Positions 14,772-20,490 of a stretch of 20,490 nucleotides of DNA are shown one piece after another. Numbering within the stretch: position 1 is the first letter of the stretch; each line of letters begins with the position of its first letter. Source of the stretch: an uncultured Bacteroides sp. (GTDB taxonomy: Bacteria; Bacteroidota; Bacteroidia; Bacteroidales; Bacteroidaceae); contig NZ_CAUCSQ010000068.1 in assembly GCF_958445495.1 (NCBI RefSeq), positions 1 through 20,490 on the forward strand. Reading direction: 5' to 3'. A program made the translations under genes and the position numbers. The notes beneath the pieces are model-generated. The model made no database searches and was not told the DNA's origin. It saw only the letters and a list, made by a program, of their open reading frames with translations.

Positions 14772-16322
14772 TTAATAAGGTATCCTGTCTGACAATATCT
14801 TCTCCGTATACCAGGGGTCATTGATTTCTTTCAACATCGCACCCATTTCACGATAAAGCTGTTCCACAATTTCCTTATTCTCTTCCAAAGGCAAATTGTG
14901 TAACTGGTACGGGTCTTTCGCGTCATCGAACAAAAGGCTCTTCTTCAACTCCTTCGTATCACGGTCAATATACAAAGCCAACGTATAGTTTGCAGTCTTG
15001 ATTCCTCTTGAAGAAGGGAAATAAGTCTGTACCAACCCGTTTTCATCCTTCTCGCCGTCCAGATTCTGAATATACAACGCACCTGTAGGACGAACAATTT
15101 CCGCCTTCTCATCAAAGAAAAGAGGAGCGAAGTTGCGTCCCTGCACCTCCGACGGGATAGAATCGCCCAGTCCGCATAATCCGAGCACGGTAGGCATAAT
15201 GTCCGGTGCGGAAAGTAGCAGATTATCCACCCTCGGTTTTATCTTACCTGGGAAACGGACCAGGAACGGGATGTTCATCGACTCCGAATAAGGAGAATTC
15301 TTCGGGTCGTCCGTCCGCTGGCTGCACATTGTCTCTCCATGGTCGGAAGCGAAAATAACAACCGTATTCTTATCCAGCCCCAACTCCTTCAAAGTTTCGA
15401 GAATCTGCCCGAAAGCCCGATCCACTCCGGTCACGGAAGCAAAATAATAACGGACAGACTCCGCCTTCTTCATCTTCAAGTCCACGTTAGGACGAACCAA
15501 CAGGCTGTCTAGCGGCACGTCTTTATAAAGATTAAAGTCCTGCTCCTCGCAATCGTCTAACGAACGGTACGGACTGTGGGGAGGATTCATACCTACCATA
15601 ATGAAGAAAGGCTTCTTTGTATCCCGCACGTTCCCTTCATTTTTCAGATAAGAAACCACCTTACCCGATTCATGCAGGGGCGACCACTCTTTCGGCTCGT
15701 GCTTTTTGCCGTCCGTATCCCAGTAATGCGGATTCTTATGCTCGTCAAACGTACCGTAAGAATACCAGTAATTAAAACCATGCCGGCGTTCTTTCGGCGT
15801 ATAAGCATCCCATACCGGACGCTTTGCCTCTACATACTGTCCCGGATGTTCGGGGTCGTTCGGAGTAGGAAAATCGGCATGGAGCTTGCCGAAGTAAGCG
15901 CAATCATAACCGGCTTTGCTGAACACGTCACCGATACATTCGGCATCTTCACGCAAAGAACTGATAGGACGGGTAGAGTTGCAATTCAAAGGCACGCCGC
16001 TACGATTGGGATACATGCCGGTCAGCAGCATACCGCGATGGGGGCTGCTCAACGGGCAGTTACTCTGGGCGGAAGACAAAACTACGGACTCACGAGCAAA
16101 TGCGTCCAGATTAGGAGTATGCACGGGGTCACCCTTAAAATTCACCTTATCCCGGAATCCTTCCTGGCTCCAGAATCCCATTGCCTGGTTACGGTACTGG
16201 TCGGGAAACACATAGATGATATTAGGATGTTCCGGTTGCTCAGCTACCGGCTTCGGAGCTTTGCAGCCTTGTGCCGCAAACAACGTCAGTCCTCCCATCA
16301 GGAGGTTAATAGGTTTATTCAT
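14772..16322 (-). CDS. Exported Ser-type sulfatase (probable chondroitin/dermatan 2-O-sulfatase)
   Basis: This family S1 sulfatase is 516 aa from the ATG at 16322. The start is chosen because a signal sequence begins there: MNKPINLLMGGLTLFAAQGC, with a possible lipidated Cys20. The lipobox AAQGC is weak, and no acidic surface-export signal follows it, so a periplasm-facing location is inferred. The active-site signature is SSPHRG (92-97) followed by MLLTG. Ser92 in S-x-P-x-R would be converted to formylglycine, which in Bacteroides requires an anSME enzyme encoded elsewhere. FPDQ (39-42) and FASDHGE (metal ligands) support the fold. The position between GH88 and PL8 suggests it removes the 2-O-sulfate of the unsaturated uronic acid before GH88 acts. 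The B. thetaiotaomicron counterpart from memory is BT_3349. The exact position specificity is inferred. Confidence 0.88.
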   Translation of the reverse strand: MNKPINLLMGGLTLFAAQGCKAPKPVAEQPEHPNIIYVFPDQYRNQAMGFWSQEGFRDKVNFKGDPVHTPNLDAFARESVVLSSAQSNCPLSSPHRGMLLTGMYPNRSGVPLNCNSTRPISSLREDAECIGDVFSKAGYDCAYFGKLHADFPTPNDPEHPGQYVEAKRPVWDAYTPKERRHGFNYWYSYGTFDEHKNPHYWDTDGKKHEPKEWSPLHESGKVVSYLKNEGNVRDTKKPFFIMVGMNPPHSPYRSLDDCEEQDFNLYKDVPLDSLLVRPNVDLKMKKAESVRYYFASVTGVDRAFGQILETLKELGLDKNTVVIFASDHGETMCSQRTDDPKNSPYSESMNIPFLVRFPGKIKPRVDNLLLSAPDIMPTVLGLCGLGDSIPSEVQGRNFAPLFFDEKAEIVRPTGALYIQNLDGEKDENGLVQTYFPSSRGIKTANYTLALYIDRDTKELKKSLLFDDAKDPYQLHNLPLEENKEIVEQLYREMGAMLKEINDPWYTEKILSDRIPY

Positions 16323-16377
16323 GATAGTTATAATTAATTGATAAGAATAGTAGTAAACAACCGACGGCGATGAACAA

Positions 16378-16423
16378 CGAACGGTGAACAAGCCATGTAT
16401 CTCAAGCGTATGTTCACCGTTTG
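16378..16423 (-). other. Intercistronic stem-loop between the GH88 and sulfatase genes
   Basis: AACGGTGAACA (16380-16390) is the exact reverse complement of TGTTCACCGTT (16411-16421). The stem extends by one G-U and one C-G pair to 13 bp (16378-16390 with 16411-16423), around a 20-nt loop. On the minus strand it lies 26 nt after the GH88 stop and 55 nt before the sulfatase ATG. It could limit read-through, protect the upstream message or act as a processing site. No promoter box was seen between it and the sulfatase start. Confidence 0.65.
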
Positions 16424-16449
16424 CTGTTCCTGTTGCCTATTGTCCGATT

Positions 16450-17652
16450 TTATTTCTTTTCCAAATCCCTCTTACGCATCAGTCCTTCCAGGAAGTAGTA
16501 ATCGGCATAATTCAGAGGTACATCGATTTCCTGTCCGTGAGGGATGCTTCCTACGGAATGCATCAGAATAAAATTACCGTTTGTCCCTACCTCGGCACGA
16601 TAAGCGGGCGAACCCAGGCTTTCCATAATCTTATCGGCAGTCTCTTTATAACGGTTACCCGGCAGATAACCGTCCAATTCATAAAGGGCTGAAGCCGTAC
16701 AAGCTGCTGCCGAAGCGTCACGGGGTTCATTAGGAATGTTCGGTGCATCGTAATCCCAGTAAGGAACAAGGTCTTCCGGCAAATTCTTATGGTTGAAAAT
16801 GAAATTATATACTTTTTGTGCCTGGTCGAGATACTTCTTATCTTTGGTGTAGCGGTAGCAAGTCGTATATCCATAGAGTGCCCAAGCCTGACCGCGCGCC
16901 CAAGCAGATTCGTCCGCATATCCCTGTGCCGTCTGTCTCTTACGCACCTCTCCCGTTTCCGGGTCGTAATCCACCACATGATAGCAACTGTTGTTCGGAC
17001 GGAAATGATGTTTCATTGTCGTATCAGCGTGTTTCACGGCAATATTGTAGAAAGTCGAGTCACCGGAAAATGCCGTCGCTTCAAACAACAGTTCCAGGTT
17101 CATCATATTATCGATAATCACCGGACATTTCCATCCGCGTTTCCCCTGCCAACCTCTGTCGGCATCCCACGACTGGATAACACCCGCATTCGGACGGAAA
17201 CGGGTAGAAAGCGACTTGGCAGCCTCAACCACCACATCCTTATACTCCGTCTTGTTTGCCATGCGGTAACCGTTCAGATAGCTGCAACCAATCATAAAAC
17301 CAACATCGTGATGCCACTTCAAATATTTCACCGAATCAAGGGCTTCCGTATATTTCTCCGCCAACGGCAGCCATTTCGGGTCTCCGGTCAGATTGTAAGT
17401 CAGCCAGATGTTACCGGGGAAAAAGCCGGAGCACCAGTCGTCAATCGGTATATAAGATATACTGCCGTCTTTCTTAATGGTTCTGGGATTCAGAATTTTA
17501 CCGGACTTCTCGATAATATCCGTCTGGATGGTGTGTTGTGCCACCGCATTGTCAATGTTGTCCTGGATAAAATCCTTTTCAACTTTTTTTTGTCCGCCGC
17601 AACTCGTAAAGATTAGAAGGGAAAGTCCTAATGCGCTAAGAATTGTTTTCAT
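16450..17652 (-). CDS. Glycoside hydrolase family 88, unsaturated glucuronyl hydrolase (lipoprotein)
   Basis: This enzyme hydrates and releases the delta-4,5-unsaturated uronic acid from lyase-made glycosaminoglycan disaccharides, leaving the amino sugar. It is 400 aa with an alpha/alpha-barrel GH88 sequence. The N-terminus MKTILSALGLSLLIFTSC is a lipoprotein signal, with lipidated Cys18 followed by GGQKK. No acidic surface-export motif follows, so it probably faces the periplasm. Conserved acids are Asp116 (HHDVGFM, 114-120) and Asp181 (IIDNMMNLELL, 179-189), matching the D88/D149 pair of Bacillus unsaturated glucuronyl hydrolase. GEVRKRQTAQGYADESAWARG (about 235-255) is the typical substrate-binding stretch ahead of the QAWALYG helix. 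It is the first gene of the operon, with a promoter box about 40 nt upstream. The B. thetaiotaomicron counterpart from memory is BT_3348. Confidence 0.92.
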   Translation of the reverse strand: MKTILSALGLSLLIFTSCGGQKKVEKDFIQDNIDNAVAQHTIQTDIIEKSGKILNPRTIKKDGSISYIPIDDWCSGFFPGNIWLTYNLTGDPKWLPLAEKYTEALDSVKYLKWHHDVGFMIGCSYLNGYRMANKTEYKDVVVEAAKSLSTRFRPNAGVIQSWDADRGWQGKRGWKCPVIIDNMMNLELLFEATAFSGDSTFYNIAVKHADTTMKHHFRPNNSCYHVVDYDPETGEVRKRQTAQGYADESAWARGQAWALYGYTTCYRYTKDKKYLDQAQKVYNFIFNHKNLPEDLVPYWDYDAPNIPNEPRDASAAACTASALYELDGYLPGNRYKETADKIMESLGSPAYRAEVGTNGNFILMHSVGSIPHGQEIDVPLNYADYYFLEGLMRKRDLEKK

Positions 17653-17693
17653 AATACATGGATTATTTGTTAAGTGATTAATTTTCCTGATTG

Positions 17694-17701
17694 CAAAAAT
17701 A
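17694..17701 (-). promoter_or_regulatory. -7 promoter box for the GH88-sulfatase-lyase operon
   Basis: On the minus strand this reads TATTTTTG, matching TAnnTTTG, 41 nt upstream of the GH88 ATG. A -33 TTTG at the right spacing is not evident, which would fit a promoter needing an activator. Confidence 0.55.
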
Positions 17702-17747
17702 GCGTATTCTTACAGTTCAGACCGACCTAAATAATCCAAATGACGGA

Positions 17748-17755
17748 TAATTTTG
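17748..17755 (+). promoter_or_regulatory. Unassigned -7-like box
   Basis: TAATTTTG matches TAnnTTTG on the plus strand but lies more than 600 nt before the next gene. It could be chance or drive a non-coding transcript into the gene-poor interval. Confidence 0.2.
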
Positions 17756-18122
17756 GTACATTTCTCAAAGAAACAATACTTTTATACAACTATCTCCTTT
17801 AAGCCGCCGGTATCACTCATTCTTCCCGTACAGTCGCAATCACAATCCGTTTCTCTACTCTTTCCGTACGGTATCCACGCCCGCCCCGGTCTTATCTCCC
17901 GAACATCCGATTTCATACTCTGCATATCCGAGATTTTACACCCGGATATCCAAGCTTTACTCTTATGCTTCCGGGCCCCCATGTCCGGCTATCCGTCAAT
18001 TACCGGAACCGACAGTTCCAGCCTATGGTAAACTTCCCGGCGATTAACGGGGAACTCTCTTTTCCCGACATGCAAGAGATGGGAAATTATCTGCCTATCG
18101 TCATTACGAAAAACGACAGAGA

Positions 18123-18150
18123 ATGCCGGGCAATAACCTCAAACCGGCAT
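18123..18150. repeat. Short inverted repeat in the gene-poor interval
   Basis: ATGCCGG (18123-18129) and CCGGCAT (18144-18150) are perfect reverse complements around a 14-nt loop. No T-run follows, so it is not a good terminator. Confidence 0.45.
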
Positions 18151-18194
18151 CCGAAGGGCACTCCGGCGCTATTATTTCCATTTCCCGAATGTCG

Positions 18195-18302
18195 CTACTT
18201 TCCATTCTCTCATTCCCCTTTCCATCTCTCCCGTCATTTCCCAGCCTCTCATCATTTTCCGGCTTCCTGCCGTTTTCCGGCCTTCCATCCTTTTTCAATG
18301 TC
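18195..18302. repeat. Pyrimidine-rich degenerate repeat, period about 18 bp
   Basis: Cores of TTTCC or TTTTCC start near 18199, 18219, 18237, 18255, 18273 and 18291, so the spacing is 20 then 18 bp four times. The best pair of units is TCATCATTTTCCGGCTTC and CTGCCGTTTTCCGGCCTT. The plus strand is almost all C and T over about 100 nt. The period is a multiple of three, so it gives hexapeptide-like repeats in every frame, but no convincing gene covers it. Confidence 0.6.
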
Positions 18303-18360
18303 CTTTCGTTCCGTGTTTATTTTTTCAATGCTTATTTTCATCGATACTATTGAAAACGAT

Positions 18361-18368
18361 TATCTTTG
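18361..18368 (+). promoter_or_regulatory. -7 promoter box for the thioesterase gene
   Basis: TATCTTTG is a perfect TAnnTTTG match 39 nt before the ATG at 18408. No clear -33 element is seen. Confidence 0.65.
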
Positions 18369-18407
18369 CAAAGTATGTAATATTTACCAGATACAATAAT
18401 ATGCAAT

Positions 18408-18812
18408 ATGACAGCACAAGAATTTTTCAAGAATGACCTGTTTGCAGAAAATGCAGGTGTAGTACTATTAGAGGTACGCGAAGGATATAGCAAAGCGCAA
18501 TTGGAAATTAAACCGGAACATCTCAACGCAGGGGCGCGGACACAGGGAGGAGCAATTTTCACATTGGCAGACCTGGCGCTTGCCGCTGCCGCCAACTCAC
18601 ATGGGACACTGGCTTTCTCACTCTCGTCGACCATCACTTTTTTACGTGCAAGCGGACCGGGAGACATTCTTTATGCCGAAGCCCGCGAACGCTACATCGG
18701 CAGGAGTACGGGATGCTACCAAGTCGATGTAACCAATCAGAACGGCGACCTGATTGCGACTTTCGAATCCAGCGTATTCAGAAAAGAGCAGAAAGTCCCT
18801 TTCAATATCTGA
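18408..18812 (+). CDS. PaaI-like hotdog-fold acyl-CoA thioesterase
   Basis: This is a 134-aa single hotdog-domain protein, the normal length for PaaI/YdiI-type thioesterases that hydrolyse acyl-CoA in the cytoplasm. The signature around LNAGARTQGGAIFTLADLAL (39-58) aligns with the family pattern HxNxxGxxHGGxxxxLaD. Asp55 is the probable catalytic acid on the central helix, and Asn40 and Gly47-Gly48 are kept. The usual His of HGG is Gln46 here. The SSTITFLRASGPGDILYAEA strand pair follows as expected. ATG 18408 is chosen; an ATG at 18401 is out of frame. It stands alone and converges on the DUF3108 gene. The substrate is unknown. Confidence 0.87.
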   Translation: MTAQEFFKNDLFAENAGVVLLEVREGYSKAQLEIKPEHLNAGARTQGGAIFTLADLALAAAANSHGTLAFSLSSTITFLRASGPGDILYAEARERYIGRSTGCYQVDVTNQNGDLIATFESSVFRKEQKVPFNI

Positions 18813-18821
18813 CGCTTAACG

Positions 18822-18876
18822 GCCGGTAACCGGAAAACGGCAAATGGAATAAATTCCCCGGCTGCCGGTTATCGGC
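18822..18876. terminator. Bidirectional terminator-like hairpin between thioesterase and DUF3108 genes
   Basis: GCCGGTAACCGG (18822-18833) pairs with CCGGTTATCGGC (18865-18876) with one mismatch. A smaller nested hairpin GGAAT/ATTCC sits in the loop (18846-18857). It fills the 70-bp space between two convergent stop codons. T-runs are short on both sides. Confidence 0.5.
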
Positions 18877-18882
18877 TACCGG

Positions 18883-19752
18883 TCATTTAACCACAGAGGT
18901 AAGCGGATGACGGTTTCCGGTGACACTGCTTAAAAACGCTTTCGCCGAGCCGAAATTCAGATACATATCCAGACGGACAGGAAGATGATTCAAATCGTCC
19001 GTCACGAAAAAAGTGATGACCTCTTTCTCCTTCCCTTTCTTATCGTACTCGACCAGTGAGAAAACCAAGCAACGATAAGTCACTCCGTTTTCCGCCTTTA
19101 CATTTTCCTTTCCACGATAAATAAGAGTCTGCTCTTCTACCTTACGGCCGGTAGCCATCGGGAATTTAATCTTATCCCCCACCTTATAGTCCGCCGGATC
19201 ATAAGAGCGTGCCTGCGCAAGGATGCTCAGCATGTCATAAATGCAACGGCTATCGCTCGCTTCGGATTCGTTAATCTCTCCATCCCGGTAAGTACGTTTC
19301 TGATTGACAAAACAAAGCCCGTCTTTGTAAGAGAACCATGCCTCATCCACGGTATAGCGTTTTCCTTCCTCCGCACCTTTGCGAAAATAGCGGGGTTCCA
19401 GCTTCTCGCCGATAACACAGGTCAGCGTATCGCGCATCTTGAAAAAAAAGTCGGCACGCTTGCTGCCTAACGCCAACAGATTTATACGGTAGGCAGGTTC
19501 CGAATGATATATAGTCGCATTGGTAGTCAGGCTGGCAAGTCCGGCTTTCACCCATACGAACTTCCAGTTGAAATACAAGTCGTACATCACATGCTCGCCG
19601 GATTTAAACGCATCGTTCTTCGCTTCACACTGGGCACCGGCGGGAAGGGCGGCAATTCCCATCAGCAAAGTTAACAATCCGATGGCAAAGTTACGCCGAA
19701 CGCTAACGGCGACGGTTCTGGTTATTTCGATCTTTCTTTTTCTTGTCTTCAT
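18883..19752 (-). CDS. DUF3108 exported protein
   Basis: This is a 289-aa protein matching the DUF3108 family, whose members are exported and of unknown function. The N-terminus is basic for about 20 residues (MKTRKRKIEITRTVAVSVRR), followed by a hydrophobic stretch and a cleavage-like site (LTLLMGIAALPAGAQ, 27-41), so it is probably periplasmic or outer-membrane associated. The mature part contains the family-like phrases GEHVMYDLYFNWKFVWVKAG and FVTDDLNHLPVRLDMYLNFG. The chosen ATG lies 50 nt inside the preceding gene; the next in-frame ATG (Met31) would remove most of the signal peptide, so the overlap seems real. Tight coupling with the Ig-like protein suggests a shared envelope role, which is inference. 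Confidence 0.82.
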   Translation of the reverse strand: MKTRKRKIEITRTVAVSVRRNFAIGLLTLLMGIAALPAGAQCEAKNDAFKSGEHVMYDLYFNWKFVWVKAGLASLTTNATIYHSEPAYRINLLALGSKRADFFFKMRDTLTCVIGEKLEPRYFRKGAEEGKRYTVDEAWFSYKDGLCFVNQKRTYRDGEINESEASDSRCIYDMLSILAQARSYDPADYKVGDKIKFPMATGRKVEEQTLIYRGKENVKAENGVTYRCLVFSLVEYDKKGKEKEVITFFVTDDLNHLPVRLDMYLNFGSAKAFLSSVTGNRHPLTSVVK

Positions 19753-20490
19753 CTGGTTTTTGTTTTTTAAGTTCGTCCGGCTTCTGTTTATCCACAGGGG
19801 TCGCGTGGATATCCCACGGTTGTGTCACGTCCCATAATGCCTTGTATTCCAATATGCCCGGATAATAGTAGACTGTTTCCGGCTGTATGCCTTTCTCAAA
19901 ATCTCCCGTATCCCATTCCCCGTTTCCGTTCGTATCATTGATTAACCGTGCGGCGTATTTTCCCGGATTCAGGAAGTAAAAGTCTACCATCCCGTCTTTC
20001 TCCACCCTCCTCTTGCGGACCACTTTGTCTTGTGCGTCAAGCAACTCGACGAATGCAAGGGAATCGGCGCCTGTCACACTAAAATGGAGAGTGAAATATT
20101 CATCCTCGCTGCGCACCTTGAATTCCTGTTTTATCTTATCGGTAAACAACCCGTATATACCGTGAAATGCCGTCGAATCAACTGAGAATTCATATTCTAA
20201 GGTCGGCTCCCAGTCATAATACAAATTAAACTTTTTCAAGTTAACGGAATCTTGCATGAACTCGAAAGGTATATCTTTCCAAAGCGTATCCACTTTCTGT
20301 TTTAAATGGATTGCCGTACTGTCGAAGCTGGCGATGGGTTCGTCAAAAGTCAGGGAAATGTAACCGTACACCTCCATCGATGAAGGCGCGTTGACATTCA
20401 CCGACAAGAACTTGGTAGGTTCCGGCTCGTCTTCTTCATCTTTCTTTTTCTTTTTTTTCGAATTCTGTATGTTCGGCAAGTGCCGACAGC
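19703..20490 (-). CDS. Ig-like domain envelope protein, C-terminal part (partial at window edge)
   Basis: The reading frame is open to the right edge and has no proper start there (the first start-like codon is TTG at 20479), so the N-terminus lies outside the window. About 262 codons are visible. A lysine-rich, charged linker (NSKKKKKKDEEDEPEP) is followed by beta-rich sequence resembling bacterial Ig-like (SbsA/Big_5-type) repeats, including ISLTFDEPIASFD. Near the C-terminus lies a NDTNGNGEWDTGDF stretch that looks like a calcium-binding or SdrD-type B loop, then PETVYYYPGI. The tail is again very basic, with KQKPDELK and KQKPDEDK as a near-duplicate. The family is common in Bacteroidota next to DUF3108 genes, but its function is unknown to me. 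An envelope location is inferred. Confidence 0.75.
   Translation of the reverse strand, partial: CRHLPNIQNSKKKKKKDEEDEPEPTKFLSVNVNAPSSMEVYGYISLTFDEPIASFDSTAIHLKQKVDTLWKDIPFEFMQDSVNLKKFNLYYDWEPTLEYEFSVDSTAFHGIYGLFTDKIKQEFKVRSEDEYFTLHFSVTGADSLAFVELLDAQDKVVRKRRVEKDGMVDFYFLNPGKYAARLINDTNGNGEWDTGDFEKGIQPETVYYYPGILEYKALWDVTQPWDIHATPVDKQKPDELKKQKPDEDKKKKDRNNQNRRR

Larger units (their letters stand above)
17653..18407. other. 755-bp gene-poor divergent interval
   Basis: This is the region between the start of GH88 (-) and the start of the thioesterase (+). It holds promoter boxes near both ends (17694-17701 minus, 18361-18368 plus), an unassigned + strand box at 17748-17755, short inverted repeats at 17924-17949 (7-bp arms) and 18123-18150 (7-bp arms ATGCCGG/CCGGCAT), and a pyrimidine-rich repeat at 18195-18302. 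Reading frames of 60-140 codons exist on both strands, but they are low in complexity, lack good starts and resemble no family I know. No tRNA or known RNA gene was recognised. Confidence 0.6.

Noticed and set aside
16323..16391. Longer sulfatase start (TTG at 16391)
   Set aside because: It would begin inside the stem-loop arm and put 23 non-signal residues before a clear signal sequence that starts at ATG 16322.
17924..17949. Inverted repeat ATATCCG/CGGATAT as a regulator operator
   Set aside because: The arms are only 7 bp and lie more than 200 bp from the GH88 promoter box; a single copy is not enough to claim a binding site.
18104..18298. 64-codon minus-strand frame with charged hexapeptide repeats
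   Set aside because: It starts at TTG, has no promoter box, and its repeats simply reflect the 18-bp pyrimidine-rich DNA repeat. It is kept only as a question in the findings.
17965..18399. 144-codon plus-strand frame with HFPAS-like repeats
   Set aside because: It runs through the -7 box of the thioesterase gene and over the repeat tract. Composition is unlike the neighbouring genes and no domain is recognisable.
1..20490. Mobile element, prophage, CRISPR array or tRNA gene
   Set aside because: No transposase, integrase, terminal repeats, spaced direct-repeat array or tRNA-like cloverleaf was found on either strand by eye.

Overview
The window looks like a chromosomal segment of a gut Bacteroides (Bacteroidota). 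Three things point there: promoter boxes of the TAnnTTTG type sit just upstream of several genes, Shine-Dalgarno sequences are weak, and the gene order (fabF-rnc, pfkA, a GH3-family protein, an MnmA paralog, a SNF2 helicase, a Cof-type HAD, cysS, then glycosaminoglycan genes) matches what I remember of B. thetaiotaomicron. The species cannot be fixed from sequence alone. I see no tRNA, rRNA, CRISPR array, insertion sequence or phage gene.

Left part (1-11569), housekeeping genes. fabF and rnc are coupled on the + strand. rnc runs tail-to-tail into pfkA on the - strand with a 98-bp coding overlap. A divergent GH3-type acyl-adenylating enzyme (+) follows and converges on an MnmA-family tRNA thiolase paralog (-), with a hairpin that looks like a terminator between them. 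A 52-bp divergent promoter region separates mnmA from a large SNF2/RapA-type helicase (+). Then come a Cof-type HAD phosphatase and cysteinyl-tRNA synthetase (+), each with its own promoter box.

Middle part (11570-17652), a three-gene - strand operon for chondroitin/dermatan sulfate breakdown: GH88 unsaturated glucuronyl hydrolase, then a Ser-type sulfatase, then a PL8 chondroitin lyase. All three carry export signals. In the expected pathway the lyase makes delta-4,5-unsaturated disaccharides, the sulfatase removes sulfate (probably 2-O), and GH88 cleaves the unsaturated uronic acid from GalNAc. No SusC/SusD pair, hybrid two-component regulator or anSME gene is present here, so these must lie elsewhere. 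A 15-bp perfect inverted repeat closes the operon against cysS, and a second hairpin lies between the GH88 and sulfatase genes.

Right part (17653-20490). A 755-bp gene-poor interval contains a pyrimidine-rich, roughly 18-bp degenerate repeat. A PaaI-like hotdog thioesterase (+) then converges on a DUF3108 exported protein (-), which overlaps the end of a partial Ig-like-domain protein (-) that runs off the right edge.

No clearly new multi-gene system was found. The most interesting points are the cysteine-rich MnmA paralog with an in-frame heptad-repeat insertion, the bacterial GH3 enzyme of unknown substrate, the antisense-overprinted tail of RNase III, a substituted metal ligand in RNase III, and the unexplained repeat-bearing intergenic interval.
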